Origin: Sphingomonas_R sp036387535 | GTDB lineage: Bacteria > Pseudomonadota > Alphaproteobacteria > Sphingomonadales > Sphingomonadaceae | Length of the DNA stretch: 55,167 nt | Direction of reading: 5' to 3' | NCBI RefSeq assembly: GCF_036387535.1 | Contig: NZ_DASVTO010000061.1 | Span: 1-55,167 of the forward strand | Part shown: piece by piece, positions 43,102 through 51,812 of the stretch | Layout: each line of letters begins with the position of its first letter | How positions within the stretch are numbered: position 1 is the stretch's first letter | Translations under genes and position numbers: made by a program | Notes under the pieces: generated by a model | Databases searched by the model: none | Seen by the model: the letters and a program-made list of their open reading frames with translations, nothing else | Told to the model about the DNA's origin: nothing

Positions 43102-44721
43102 ATGATCCAGATCGACCGCCGCCTGCTCCTTCGTTCGTCCTTGCTGGGGTTGGGTGCAGCGGCCGTGCCGGGCTGGGCACTGGCACCGCAGGTCGGGTTC
43201 ACCCACCATGTGGCCAGCGGTGAGCCGGGACCGACATCGATCCTGCTATGGACCCGGTTCGTGGGGAAAGCGGACGAGAGCCGGCTGCGGGTCGAGCTTT
43301 CCGAGCGGCCGGATTTCGCGCGGATCGCGGGTGGCGGCGACGGCGTCGCGCAGGCCGAGCATGACCATATCGTCAAGATCACCGTCACGGGGCTGACCCC
43401 CGATCGCTGGTATCATTACCGTTTCATCGCGCCGGACGGCACGGTGTCACCGGTCGGCCGGACCCGGACACTGCCGGTGGGCGAGACGCGCGCGTTCAAC
43501 CTGGGCGTCTTTTCCTGTTCCAACATCGGCTTTGGCTATTTCAACGCCTATGGCCATGCGGCGGCGCGGCGCGACATCGACCTGATGCTGCACCTGGGCG
43601 ATTATCAATATGAATATCGCCGCGGCGAATATCCGGACGCGGCCGAAACCCCGCCTGGCCGGCTGGTCGAACCGGCGGAGGCCACCGTCCATCTGGCGGA
43701 ATATCGCGCGCGTTATGCGGCCTATCGCCGTGACCCGAGCCTGCAGGCGCTGCATGCGCGGTTCCCGATGATCCTGATGTGGGATGACCATGAAAGCGCG
43801 AACGACAGCTGGGAAGGCGGGGCGGAACATCACGACCCGGCGACCGACGGCCCGTGGAGCGTGCGCAAGGCGGCGGCGGTGCGGGCCTATCGCGAATGGA
43901 TGCCGGTATCAGACGATGACTGGGCGGAATACCGGATCGGCGATCTGGCGGCGCTGTTCCGGCCGGAGGAGCGACTGACCGCGCGGACCAAGCAGTTGAG
44001 CCTGGTCGCGACCGCGATGGCGGGCAAGGCGGATCTGAACGCCGCGCTGGCGCGGTTCCGGGACGGGCCATGGTCCGATCCGGCGCACACGCTGATGGGG
44101 CCGAAGCAGGAGGCGTGGTTCGCCGCGCGGATGCAGGCGGCAGCGAAGACGACCAAATGGCAGGTGTTCGCGCAGCAGGTGAATGTCGGGCTGACGCGGA
44201 TGCCCGACGTGGCGGCGGAGTGGCTGCCGAAAGACGCCGCGCCCGGCATATCGGCCTATATCCAGGCAGCGATCGCGGGCGCGAAGCTGGGTCTGCCGTT
44301 CAACATGGACAGCTGGAACGGCTATCCCGCGGCGCGATCACGGATGCTGAAGACCGGGCTGGATGCGGACGCCAATCTGGTCGTGCTGTCGGGAGACAGC
44401 CACAATGCGTGGGCATTCGACCTGATCGAGGACGGCGCGCCGGCGGGGGTGGAATTTGGCGGGCACAGCGTCACGTCGCCCGGTTATGAATCCGAACTGC
44501 GCGGTGTCGATCCGGCGCGGGTCGCGACGGCGCTGGTGACGGCCAGCCCCGAACTGCGCTGGGCCGACACCGCGCGGCGCGGCTACATGACCGTCGCGCT
44601 GACACCGGAACGCGTGACGACCGAATGGCTGTTCCTGGACACGATCCGCACGCCGTCGCTGGCGCTGTCCGGCCGGCACCGGGCCAGCGTGCGTCGCGGC
44701 GCCCGGCGGCTGGAAGTGTGA
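43102..44721 (+). CDS. phoD: PhoD-family alkaline phosphatase
   Basis: This 539-residue protein starts at 43102 (MIQIDRRLLLRSSLLGLGAAAVPGWA, a Tat-like signal), with GAGG upstream; the frame to 42988 adds 38 unsupported residues. A Fn3-like N-terminal domain (about 25-120) precedes the metallophosphatase core. The core has VFSCSNIGFGYFNAYGHAA, LMLHLGDYQYEY, LMWDDHESANDSW, FAQQVNVG and VVLSGDSHNAWAFDL. PhoD uses Ca and Fe to hydrolyse phosphomonoesters and diesters outside the cytoplasm. It lies between two paralogous TonB receptors, divergent from the first and upstream of the second. Confidence 0.95.
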   Translation: MIQIDRRLLLRSSLLGLGAAAVPGWALAPQVGFTHHVASGEPGPTSILLWTRFVGKADESRLRVELSERPDFARIAGGGDGVAQAEHDHIVKITVTGLTPDRWYHYRFIAPDGTVSPVGRTRTLPVGETRAFNLGVFSCSNIGFGYFNAYGHAAARRDIDLMLHLGDYQYEYRRGEYPDAAETPPGRLVEPAEATVHLAEYRARYAAYRRDPSLQALHARFPMILMWDDHESANDSWEGGAEHHDPATDGPWSVRKAAAVRAYREWMPVSDDDWAEYRIGDLAALFRPEERLTARTKQLSLVATAMAGKADLNAALARFRDGPWSDPAHTLMGPKQEAWFAARMQAAAKTTKWQVFAQQVNVGLTRMPDVAAEWLPKDAAPGISAYIQAAIAGAKLGLPFNMDSWNGYPAARSRMLKTGLDADANLVVLSGDSHNAWAFDLIEDGAPAGVEFGGHSVTSPGYESELRGVDPARVATALVTASPELRWADTARRGYMTVALTPERVTTEWLFLDTIRTPSLALSGRHRASVRRGARRLEV

Positions 44722-44735
44722 CGGATCCGCAACGA

Positions 44736-44775
44736 TTGTCATCAATCCGTCGCGGGACAGTCATCGCACTGACAA
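44736..44775 (+). promoter_or_regulatory. Four-copy Pho-box array upstream of TonB receptor 2
   Basis: Four 7-mers recur at an exact 11-base period: TTGTCAT at 44736, CCGTCGC at 44747, CAGTCAT at 44758 and CTGACAA at 44769. Against CTGTCAT they match 6, 4, 6 and 5 positions. Tandem Pho boxes of this form bind several PhoB dimers in strongly phosphate-regulated promoters. The array lies in the 118-base gap between phoD and the receptor, ending 64 bases before the start at 44840. Confidence 0.72.
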
Positions 44776-44839
44776 GTGGGACGGCCATGCGCGGCCAGCG
44801 CGAGATGTGCATCGGCATCCGCGCCCAAGGGGAATGATC

Positions 44840-47179
44840 ATGACTGCCCATCGCGCCTGCCTGCTTGCCGGAACCGCTTTCCTTGTCCTGTCCGCCGCGT
44901 CGGCGCGCGCGGAGGATGTGCCCGCCGCAGCGCCGGCGGATGCCGCCGCCGCCGCCGACATGGGTGCCGCCGATCCCGCCGACGGATCCGAGATCGTGGT
45001 GCTGGGTTTCGGCCAGGCGCGGCAGGTGCAGACGATCACCAGCCGCGACATCGCGGTGCTGACCCCGGGTACGACGCCGTTGAAGGCGATCGCCAAGCTG
45101 CCCGGCGTCAATTTCCAGACCGCGGACGCGTTCGGTGCCTATGAATGGTCGTCGCGCATCTCGATCCGCGGGTTCAACCAGAACCAGCTGGGCTTCACGC
45201 TGGACGGCGTGCCGCTGGGCGACATGAGCTATGGCAACAGCAACGGCCTGCACATCAGCCGCGCGATCATTTCGGAAAATCTGGGATCGACGTCGGTCGC
45301 GCAGGGCGCCGGCGCGCTGGGCACCGCATCGACCGGCAATCTGGGTGGCACCATCCTGTTCACGTCGCGGGCGCCGTCCGAGGACACGGACATCGCGGTG
45401 TCGGGTACCTATGGCAGCGATGCTACCTATCGCGGGTTCGTGCGGCTGGACAGTGGTGACCTGACCGGTAACGGGCTGAAGGGGTATGTCAGCTATGGCT
45501 ATCTGAAAACCGACAAGTGGAAGGGGTTCGGCGAACAGCGTCAGCACCAGGTGAACGTCAAGCTGGTTCAGGACCTGGGCGACCGTGGCAGCATCAGCGG
45601 CTTCTTCAACTTCTCCGACCGGCGGGAGCAGGATTATCAGGATCTGAGCCTGGGGCTGATCAACCGGCTGGGCTACGGCCTGGACAATATCGCCAACGAC
45701 TTCCCGTTGGCGACGCGATTGGCGCAGGTGTATCAGAACCAGGCGACGCGCGCCGCGTCACCGACCGCGGCATTGCCCTATCCGACGATCGGGCTGGTGT
45801 TCCCGGCCCCGTATCAGACGGTCGACGATTCCTATTTCGATGCCGCCGGGTTGCGGCGCGATTATCTGGGCGGGGCGACGTTCGACGGCAAGCTGACGGA
45901 TGCGCTGTCGGTGCAGCTGACCGGATATTTCCACAACAATCACGGCCAGGGATTGTGGTTCCTGCCCTATACGCCGACGCCGGGCGGATCGCCGCTGTCG
46001 GTCCGATCGACCGAATATGACATCACGCGCGGCGGAGCGCTCGGCCATATCGCCTATGAAACCGGCCCCAACCGGCTGGAGATCGGCGGCTGGTACGAAT
46101 CCAACGCGTTCCGCAATGCGCGCCGGTTCTACGGCCTGGCCAACCAGGCGACACCGTCGCGCGACGCGCTGTCGTTCCAGTCCGATCCGTTCGCCACGCA
46201 GTTCGACGTGAAGTTCGATACGACCACCGCGCTCTATTATGTGTCGGACCGGCTGGAGCTGGGCGACCTGACGCTGAATGGCGGATGGAAGGGGTACAAG
46301 GTCACCAACCGCGCGAACCGGCTGGTCGGGACGCTGGCGTCGGGCACGATCGATGCGAAGGACTATTTCCTGCCGCAGGCCGGTGCGGTCTACACGATCG
46401 GCGGTGGTGCGGAACTGTTCGCCACCTTCACCCAGAACATGCGCGCGTTCACGTCGGCCGCGGTCGGCGGATCGCCGTTCGCGACCACGCAGGCCGGGTT
46501 CGACCTGATCCGCAATTCGTTGAAGCCCGAACGGTCGAACAGCTATGAGGTCGGCGGACGGTTCCGCGCCGGCGGTTTCCAGGGGTCGGCCGCGGCCTAT
46601 TATGTCGATTTTTCCAACCGGCTGCTGTCGCTGGTGAACGGGGTCGCGTCGGTCGGCAATCCGACGACGCTGCAGAATGTCGGCGACGTCCGCAATTACG
46701 GGTTCGAGGCGACCGCGCTCTACAAGCTGATGCCGGTGCTGTCGCTGTTCGCGTCCTATTCCTATAACAGTTCGGAATATCGCGACGATGTGCTGAACAC
46801 CAACGGATCGCTGAATACCGCGACCGCGGGCAAGACCGTACCCGACAGCCCCGAGCACATGGTGAAGGGCGAGATCGTCTATGACGACAGCCGTTTCCTG
46901 GCGCGGATCGGTGCGGACTACATGTCGAAGCGCTACTTCACCTATGAGAACGACCAGTCGGTGCCGGGACGCGTGCTGCTGGATGCGACGATCGGCTATA
47001 CCTTCGCCACCGAGGGGCCGCTGAAGGGCTTTGCGATCGAGGGCAGCGTCACCAACCTGACCGACAAGAAATATGTCTCGACCGTCGGCAGCAACGGCTT
47101 CGGCCCGCGCGGCGACAACCAGACCTTGTTGGCAGGGGCGCCGCGGCAGTTCTTCGTGACGCTCCGCCGCGGCTTCTGA
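44840..47179 (+). CDS. TonB-dependent receptor of the phosphate locus (2)
   Basis: This 779-residue receptor starts at 44840, where AAGGGG sits 7 bases upstream (a closer ATG at 44834 is too near). A signal peptide ends at SARAE. The TonB box reads EIVVLGFGQ, and the plug has RISIRGFNQNQLGFTLDGVPLGD and NLGGTILF. The barrel ends with LRRGF. It is a clear paralogue of receptor 1. A four-copy Pho-box array sits in front. A role in uptake of phosphorus compounds freed or recognised together with PhoD is inferred from context only. Confidence 0.94.
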   Translation: MTAHRACLLAGTAFLVLSAASARAEDVPAAAPADAAAAADMGAADPADGSEIVVLGFGQARQVQTITSRDIAVLTPGTTPLKAIAKLPGVNFQTADAFGAYEWSSRISIRGFNQNQLGFTLDGVPLGDMSYGNSNGLHISRAIISENLGSTSVAQGAGALGTASTGNLGGTILFTSRAPSEDTDIAVSGTYGSDATYRGFVRLDSGDLTGNGLKGYVSYGYLKTDKWKGFGEQRQHQVNVKLVQDLGDRGSISGFFNFSDRREQDYQDLSLGLINRLGYGLDNIANDFPLATRLAQVYQNQATRAASPTAALPYPTIGLVFPAPYQTVDDSYFDAAGLRRDYLGGATFDGKLTDALSVQLTGYFHNNHGQGLWFLPYTPTPGGSPLSVRSTEYDITRGGALGHIAYETGPNRLEIGGWYESNAFRNARRFYGLANQATPSRDALSFQSDPFATQFDVKFDTTTALYYVSDRLELGDLTLNGGWKGYKVTNRANRLVGTLASGTIDAKDYFLPQAGAVYTIGGGAELFATFTQNMRAFTSAAVGGSPFATTQAGFDLIRNSLKPERSNSYEVGGRFRAGGFQGSAAAYYVDFSNRLLSLVNGVASVGNPTTLQNVGDVRNYGFEATALYKLMPVLSLFASYSYNSSEYRDDVLNTNGSLNTATAGKTVPDSPEHMVKGEIVYDDSRFLARIGADYMSKRYFTYENDQSVPGRVLLDATIGYTFATEGPLKGFAIEGSVTNLTDKKYVSTVGSNGFGPRGDNQTLLAGAPRQFFVTLRRGF

Positions 47180-47185
47180 CGCCGG

Positions 47186-47701
47186 TCAGCCGAACAGCCA
47201 GCGGCCGAGCATCCGGCCGAACGGGAAGGTGAAGGCACCGGCGATCAGCAATGCGCCGGTGACCAACCCACGGATCAGGCGACGGTGGCGCGCGATTTGA
47301 TGCCGCCGCGCGCTGATCACCATGGCGGGGACCATCAGGAGGGTCCCCGCCGACAGGATGTGGATCGCACTGAAACCACCGCTGGTGCGGATCGTGAAGC
47401 TGAGCGCCGCGGTCAGCACCATCGCGACGGCCCAGATTCGGCCCAGCCGGCGATGGCGGCGATCCCCGCGCCGGCGGAGCAGCATGATGGGTGTCAGCCC
47501 GAGCGCCACGACGATGGTGGCGAGGTGGAGCCAGACATTGGCCGGAACCAGCGCCCATTGCGCCTGGCCCCGCGCCAGAGCGGCGACAACGCAGGCGAGC
47601 AGTGCGATCGATCCGAAGGCGAGCAGGCGTTCATACGTATCGGGGGCCAGCGGATACGCCGCCGTTGCGTCCGCCGGAACGGATTCGATCTGTGTCGCCA
47701 T
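47186..47701 (-). CDS. DUF2306 membrane protein
   Basis: This 171-residue protein has four membrane segments (about 26-44, 56-75, 90-107 and 145-165). The DUF2306-type layout is visible: HLATIVVALGLTPIMLLRRRG, RRHRRLGRIWAVAMVLTA and AIHILSAGTLLMVPAMVIS. Function is unknown; conserved His residues within membrane helices have led others to suspect heme or metal binding, which I cannot test. It converges on TonB receptor 2, with the two stops 6 bases apart. Confidence 0.88.
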   Translation of the reverse strand: MATQIESVPADATAAYPLAPDTYERLLAFGSIALLACVVAALARGQAQWALVPANVWLHLATIVVALGLTPIMLLRRRGDRRHRRLGRIWAVAMVLTAALSFTIRTSGGFSAIHILSAGTLLMVPAMVISARRHQIARHRRLIRGLVTGALLIAGAFTFPFGRMLGRWLFG

Positions 47702-47769
47702 GGTCGTGCGTTCCCCCCGGATGATGCGGTGAGAGATTTTACGCTACGGACCTGTCGAGGCAAGCGGGA

Positions 47770-48183
47770 TCAGGGCGCGTCCGGTGATGCCTGACGCCGA
47801 TCATAATCGCGTTCGGCGCGGGCCTTTGCCAGAAACTGCTGAAAACACCCGGTCTGTCCGTTCGAACCGCCGGTGTTGCAGCTGTTCGGCAGGCCCTGGC
47901 GGTTGACATATTCCAGGTCGAGCGAGCGTGCACCCCATGCCATGGCGGGTTGATCCGATTTCGGCTTGTTCCGAAAGCGCTTGGGCAGGCGGTAGCGCTC
48001 GTTTTCGGGCATGCGCGCGCAGATCACGATCTCGTCGCCGGTGCTGCGCGGGCAGGGGTCGCTGCCGAACACGGTCAACTGTGAAATCCGTTCGGGTGGC
48101 GTGGCGCTGACCTTGGGCATGTCCTGCGCCCCGACGGGAGTAGCGACCGCGACCAGCAGCGGCAGGAAAGCAAGCGTCTTCAT
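47770..48183 (-). CDS. Small secreted protein of sphingomonad type (137 aa)
   Basis: The start at 48183 gives a signal peptide (MKTLAFLPLLVAVATPVGAQ) and a mature part of about 118 residues. The core GDEIVICARMPENERYRLPKR is a pattern that I recognise from many sphingomonad periplasmic proteins of unknown function. Four cysteines (in SDPCPR, VICAR, NSCNT and TGCFQ) could form two disulfides. GAGG precedes the start. It is transcribed with the S41-peptidase/reductase group upstream or alone. Confidence 0.85.
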   Translation of the reverse strand: MKTLAFLPLLVAVATPVGAQDMPKVSATPPERISQLTVFGSDPCPRSTGDEIVICARMPENERYRLPKRFRNKPKSDQPAMAWGARSLDLEYVNRQGLPNSCNTGGSNGQTGCFQQFLAKARAERDYDRRQASPDAP

Positions 48184-48248
48184 CACGGCAACCTCTTTCG
48201 AACGGGACGTGCAGCAAAGGGTGCGGCGCCTGAGCCGAAGCTGAACGA

Positions 48249-49634
48249 TCAACGGTCGCACCGATCCAGCACCGTCAGCGCGTCGCGCGCCGCGCGTTGC
48301 AGGATTTCAGGGATGGTAGGGTGATAATAAGGCTGGTCGGCAAGATCGCCCAGCGACAGCCCGGCGGACAGGGCGAGGGCGAGCAGATGACCGATCTGTT
48401 CCGCATCCAGGCCGACGATGGCTCCGCCGAGCAGCTCCCCATCGCAATCGGCATAGAGCCGGAGCAGGCCATCGCCGCCGCCGTCGATATGGACGCGGCC
48501 ATTATCCTGGAAGGTGGCGGTGCCGACGATGGTATCGGACGGCAGCGCATCATGCGAACAGCCGACCGCCACGATCTGCGGATCCGTGAAGATGACGCTG
48601 AATGCCGGCAGGATCGGATCGCGGCGCATGGCGGCCGGGCAGGCAGCATTATGCCCGGCGAGCCGGCCGGAGCGTGCGGCTTCGTGCAGGACCGGACGAC
48701 AGCCGCGTGCGTCGCCCGCGACGAAGATACGGCTGTCGCCGCAACGACCGGTGGCGGCGTCGAAATGCGGCGTGCCATGATCGTCGCGGGCCAGGCCGCT
48801 GGCGTCCAGCCCGATGCCGTCCAGTGCAGGCGGCCGACCGACTGCGGCGAGAATGCAGTCAAAGGTTCCTTCGCCGCTGCTGTCGCCATCCCAGCGGAGA
48901 TGCGCGCCGGTGGGGGTCGGCGTGGCGGTGCGGAGTTCACTGCCAAGCCGGAAATCGATGTCCGTCGACAGCCGCGCGCGTGCGACGCGCTGGACGTCGG
49001 GATCGGCGATGTTGCCGATGGCGGCAGCCTTGTCGATCAGCGTGACGCGCGTGCCCAGCCGGGCGAAGGCGGCGGCAAGTTCCAGCCCGATCGCCCCGGC
49101 CCCCAGCACCGCCAGCGTGGCGGGCGGCCTGGCGATGTCGAAGATCGTATCGCTGCTGTGAACCCAGGCGCGCACCGGATCGAGCAGATCCGGCAAGGTC
49201 GGCGCGGTGCCGACCGCGATCACGATGGCGGCCGCGGCCACATCGGGACCGTGCGTCACCGCGAGCCGATCGGGTGCGACGAAGCGGGCGCGGCCGGTGA
49301 TGCGGCGATCGGCCGGGATGGCATGCACGTCCTTCAGGACGGCGCCGACGAAATAATCGCGTTCGCGGCGGACGCGGTCCATGACCGCAGCGCCGTCCAC
49401 GACGACCTCGCCCACCCGGATTCCGAAACCGGCGGCCTGGCGTGCATGATGGGCGGACCGGGCGGCCGCGATCAACGCCTTTGACGGCATGCAGCCGGCG
49501 CGGGCGCAGAGCGTGCCGCCGGGGCCCGGATCGATCAGCACGGCGTGCGCACCGGCATCGGTGGCCGCACGGTAGGCGGCGAGCCCGGCGGTGCCGGCGC
49601 CCAGGATGGCGACGTCGCAGTCGATACAGTTCAT
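48249..49634 (-). CDS. FAD-dependent disulfide oxidoreductase, dihydrolipoyl dehydrogenase-like
   Basis: This 461-residue class I pyridine nucleotide-disulfide reductase has an FAD-binding GAGTAGLAA at the N-terminus. The redox pair is CARAGC (Cys43/Cys48) in a LCARAGCMPSK motif, in place of the usual CLNVGC of dihydrolipoyl dehydrogenase. An NAD(P) motif (VLGAGAIGLELAAAFARLG) and a second FAD motif (RIFVAGDARG) follow. The C-terminal catalytic His is in YYHPTIPEIL. The altered redox motif and the absence of pyruvate dehydrogenase genes nearby suggest that it is not the main lipoamide enzyme. It lies 10 bases downstream of the S41 peptidase gene. Confidence 0.9.
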   Translation of the reverse strand: MNCIDCDVAILGAGTAGLAAYRAATDAGAHAVLIDPGPGGTLCARAGCMPSKALIAAARSAHHARQAAGFGIRVGEVVVDGAAVMDRVRRERDYFVGAVLKDVHAIPADRRITGRARFVAPDRLAVTHGPDVAAAAIVIAVGTAPTLPDLLDPVRAWVHSSDTIFDIARPPATLAVLGAGAIGLELAAAFARLGTRVTLIDKAAAIGNIADPDVQRVARARLSTDIDFRLGSELRTATPTPTGAHLRWDGDSSGEGTFDCILAAVGRPPALDGIGLDASGLARDDHGTPHFDAATGRCGDSRIFVAGDARGCRPVLHEAARSGRLAGHNAACPAAMRRDPILPAFSVIFTDPQIVAVGCSHDALPSDTIVGTATFQDNGRVHIDGGGDGLLRLYADCDGELLGGAIVGLDAEQIGHLLALALSAGLSLGDLADQPYYHPTIPEILQRAARDALTVLDRCDR

Positions 49635-49644
49635 GGCTTTGGTC

Positions 49645-50847
49645 TCATCCTCCGTTCAACATCGAAGCGGGTGTGGCGGGCCCGACCGCTATGGCCGAAC
49701 GGAGCAGGGCCGTCGCGCGGATCATGGCCGGGTCGACGCCGGCGCGCAGTTGCGCCAGCGATTGGGACACGGGAATAGCGGGTGTGATCCCGACCCCCTC
49801 GAGCCGGCGGTCGGCGGCGGTGCGAATATCGAAGACCGCCACCCAGAGTTCGCCGCCGTCCGGCAAGGCGGTGCGCGCGGCGCCGGTGACGGCACCAGCG
49901 GTGGGTTCGCCGATCACCCGGCCACGGCCGCTGTCCTGAACCAGCGCGGCCAGTATTTCCGCGCCGCTGGCGCTGCGCGGGCCGACCAGCACGGCGACCG
50001 GGCCCAAAAAGGCACGGCGGCGGGCCGGGACGATCGGGATGGCGAGCGTGCGGCCGCGGGCGACGCGTTTGAGGAGCGTGCGTCTTTCGGGGAACAGCAG
50101 CCCGGCAACCCGTGCGACCGCCAGCGCCTCGCCGCCTTCATTGTCGCGCAGGTCGAGGATGAGGGCGGCGGGCGGGTCTTCGTCCAACCGGTCGGCGATC
50201 CAGCGGGCGGTGTCGTCCTCGAACGCCTCGAACCCGATCAGCAGCATGTCGTCGGGCAGCCGGGTCGCGCGGCGTGCGGGTTCGGGCGGCAGCAGCACGC
50301 TGACCAGATCGAGCGTGCGGGGGCGATCGGCGAGATCGCGGAAGGTGAAACGGCCATGCTGGCCGGGCGCGGGGTGCCAATCCTCGTCGATGGCATGGCC
50401 ATCCACCGCGGTCAGCACCCAGCCCGGGCGAACACCGGCGGCCGCGGCCGGACCGCCCGCGCGGACGGACAGCACGCGCCACGCACCGTCGATCGGATAG
50501 GTCGACAGGCCGAACTGCGCGCTGTCGGTCCCGGCGTCGCGCGCGGCGTCATAACGCACGGCATCCGGCGCGCGGATATAGACATGGCTGTCGCCGACCG
50601 TGGCAAGCATCGCCGACAGGATACGGTACAGCGCCGCGCCGTCGGCTGCGGCGAGCGCCTGCGGACGGTATCGGGCATAGGCGTCGTTCCAGGCATCGCC
50701 CAGCCGGTCGCGATCCCAGTAGCGGCGGTCGACCTCGTCCCAGACCTGGTCGAACAGCCGGGCGTTCCGATCCGCGCCGGTGAGCGGCGCGGCGGCGGCC
50801 AGCGCGACGCCCGCAAATCCGGTCAGGACAGCACGCCGGGTCGTCAT
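49645..50847 (-). CDS. S41-family (IRBP/tail-specific-like) peptidase, exported
   Basis: This 400-residue protein begins with a Tat-type signal (MTTRRAVLTGFAGVALAAA). A PDZ-like region (about 115-165, VRAGGPAAAAGVRPGWVLTAVDG) leads into the catalytic core: AALILDLRDNEGG, VLVGPRSASGAEILAALVQ (nucleophile Ser) and VIGEPTAGA. The Lys of CtpA-type dyads is not seen, so it fits the Ser/Glu/His type of S41 enzymes. Its ATG overlaps the stop of the secreted gene upstream by 4 bases, and the reductase gene follows closely. The three are probably one operon of unknown purpose. Confidence 0.91.
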   Translation of the reverse strand: MTTRRAVLTGFAGVALAAAAPLTGADRNARLFDQVWDEVDRRYWDRDRLGDAWNDAYARYRPQALAAADGAALYRILSAMLATVGDSHVYIRAPDAVRYDAARDAGTDSAQFGLSTYPIDGAWRVLSVRAGGPAAAAGVRPGWVLTAVDGHAIDEDWHPAPGQHGRFTFRDLADRPRTLDLVSVLLPPEPARRATRLPDDMLLIGFEAFEDDTARWIADRLDEDPPAALILDLRDNEGGEALAVARVAGLLFPERRTLLKRVARGRTLAIPIVPARRRAFLGPVAVLVGPRSASGAEILAALVQDSGRGRVIGEPTAGAVTGAARTALPDGGELWVAVFDIRTAADRRLEGVGITPAIPVSQSLAQLRAGVDPAMIRATALLRSAIAVGPATPASMLNGG

Positions 50848-51749
50848 GCGCAGAACAGGGTCAGCAGGCGGGTCCTGGGCACGAACCAGATATCCGGACA
50901 GCGCGCGAGCAGATCGCGACCCAGCGTGACCGCCGCGATCGCGCGCTGTGGCGGCGCCCGTCGTGCGGTCACGCGGATATCGGCCGGTTCGGGCGGCGTG
51001 GTGCCGGGAATTGGGGGCAGCAGGGTATCGCCGCGGAAGTCGGTGGTGCGGACGAGCAGACGATCGACGGAAAAACCCGCCAGGGCGACCGGGCGATCCA
51101 GCGTCATGCTGCGGACCGGACGCGGAATGCCGAATGCGCGTGTCTCGGTGGCCTGCGTTCCCGTGAAATGTCCGCCGCCGGCGCGGGCGAGGGCCGCAGC
51201 GCCGGCACCGGTGGCCAGGGTCGCATCATGCGCCAGCGTGAACAGGACCAGCACCGAGCCGCCCGCGGTGGCGCCGCGGGTGAACAGGCCGAAGCCGGGT
51301 CGGCGTTCCAGGCGGAGCGAGATCGGACGCGTCGCCCCGGTTGCGCCGCGGATGAAGCGGATTTCCGCAAACGGCAGCAGATCGGGCGCGATTTCCCCAT
51401 CGACGCCGGAACAGCAGGGATTGGGATAGCTGGACGCGGTGACGGGGACCGCGCGGCCGGCGATCGTGAGCATTGCGGGCGCGACGCGGCCCGGCACCAT
51501 GACCCGGCCGACCTGCGCACCGCCATCGGATTCGAACGCCAGCCGCCGCAGGCGCGCCGCGGCATCGGGATTGAGTTCGACCACGGCATGCTGATCCAGC
51601 GCGACGCGCAGCCGGAGCGGAACGCCGTCGATGGCGGCATCCACCACCGGATCGTCACGATCCAGCGTCAGTGTGGCCGGCGCGGCGGCAGCCAGAAGGA
51701 ACGCGATGAGCATGACAACGCATGTGGGTATGGCGTCCACAAACGTCAT
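50844..51749 (-). CDS. Secreted protein of unknown function (possible aspartic-protease-like fold)
   Basis: This protein of about 301 residues has an N-terminal signal (VVMLIAFLLAAAAPATL). A start at 51713 would remove 12 residues. The first half shows a strand-rich pattern around AAIDGVPLRLRVALDQHAVVELNPDAAARL that recalls single-domain retropepsin-like proteins. The usual catalytic DTG/DSG is absent, so any peptidase role is doubtful. It has a CC pair in NPCCSGVDGEI. Its stop overlaps the S41 peptidase start by 4 bases. The frame continues open far upstream (to 55133), but that part is antisense to the ROK kinase and maeB. Confidence 0.75.
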   Translation of the reverse strand: MTFVDAIPTCVVMLIAFLLAAAAPATLTLDRDDPVVDAAIDGVPLRLRVALDQHAVVELNPDAAARLRRLAFESDGGAQVGRVMVPGRVAPAMLTIAGRAVPVTASSYPNPCCSGVDGEIAPDLLPFAEIRFIRGATGATRPISLRLERRPGFGLFTRGATAGGSVLVLFTLAHDATLATGAGAAALARAGGGHFTGTQATETRAFGIPRPVRSMTLDRPVALAGFSVDRLLVRTTDFRGDTLLPPIPGTTPPEPADIRVTARRAPPQRAIAAVTLGRDLLARCPDIWFVPRTRLLTLFCA

Positions 51750-51812
51750 CCGGTAGCGGCAACCGCGCCAAAGGTCTTGCCAAAGCCGGCCGGTCCGCCG
51801 CAAAAGCGCGCC

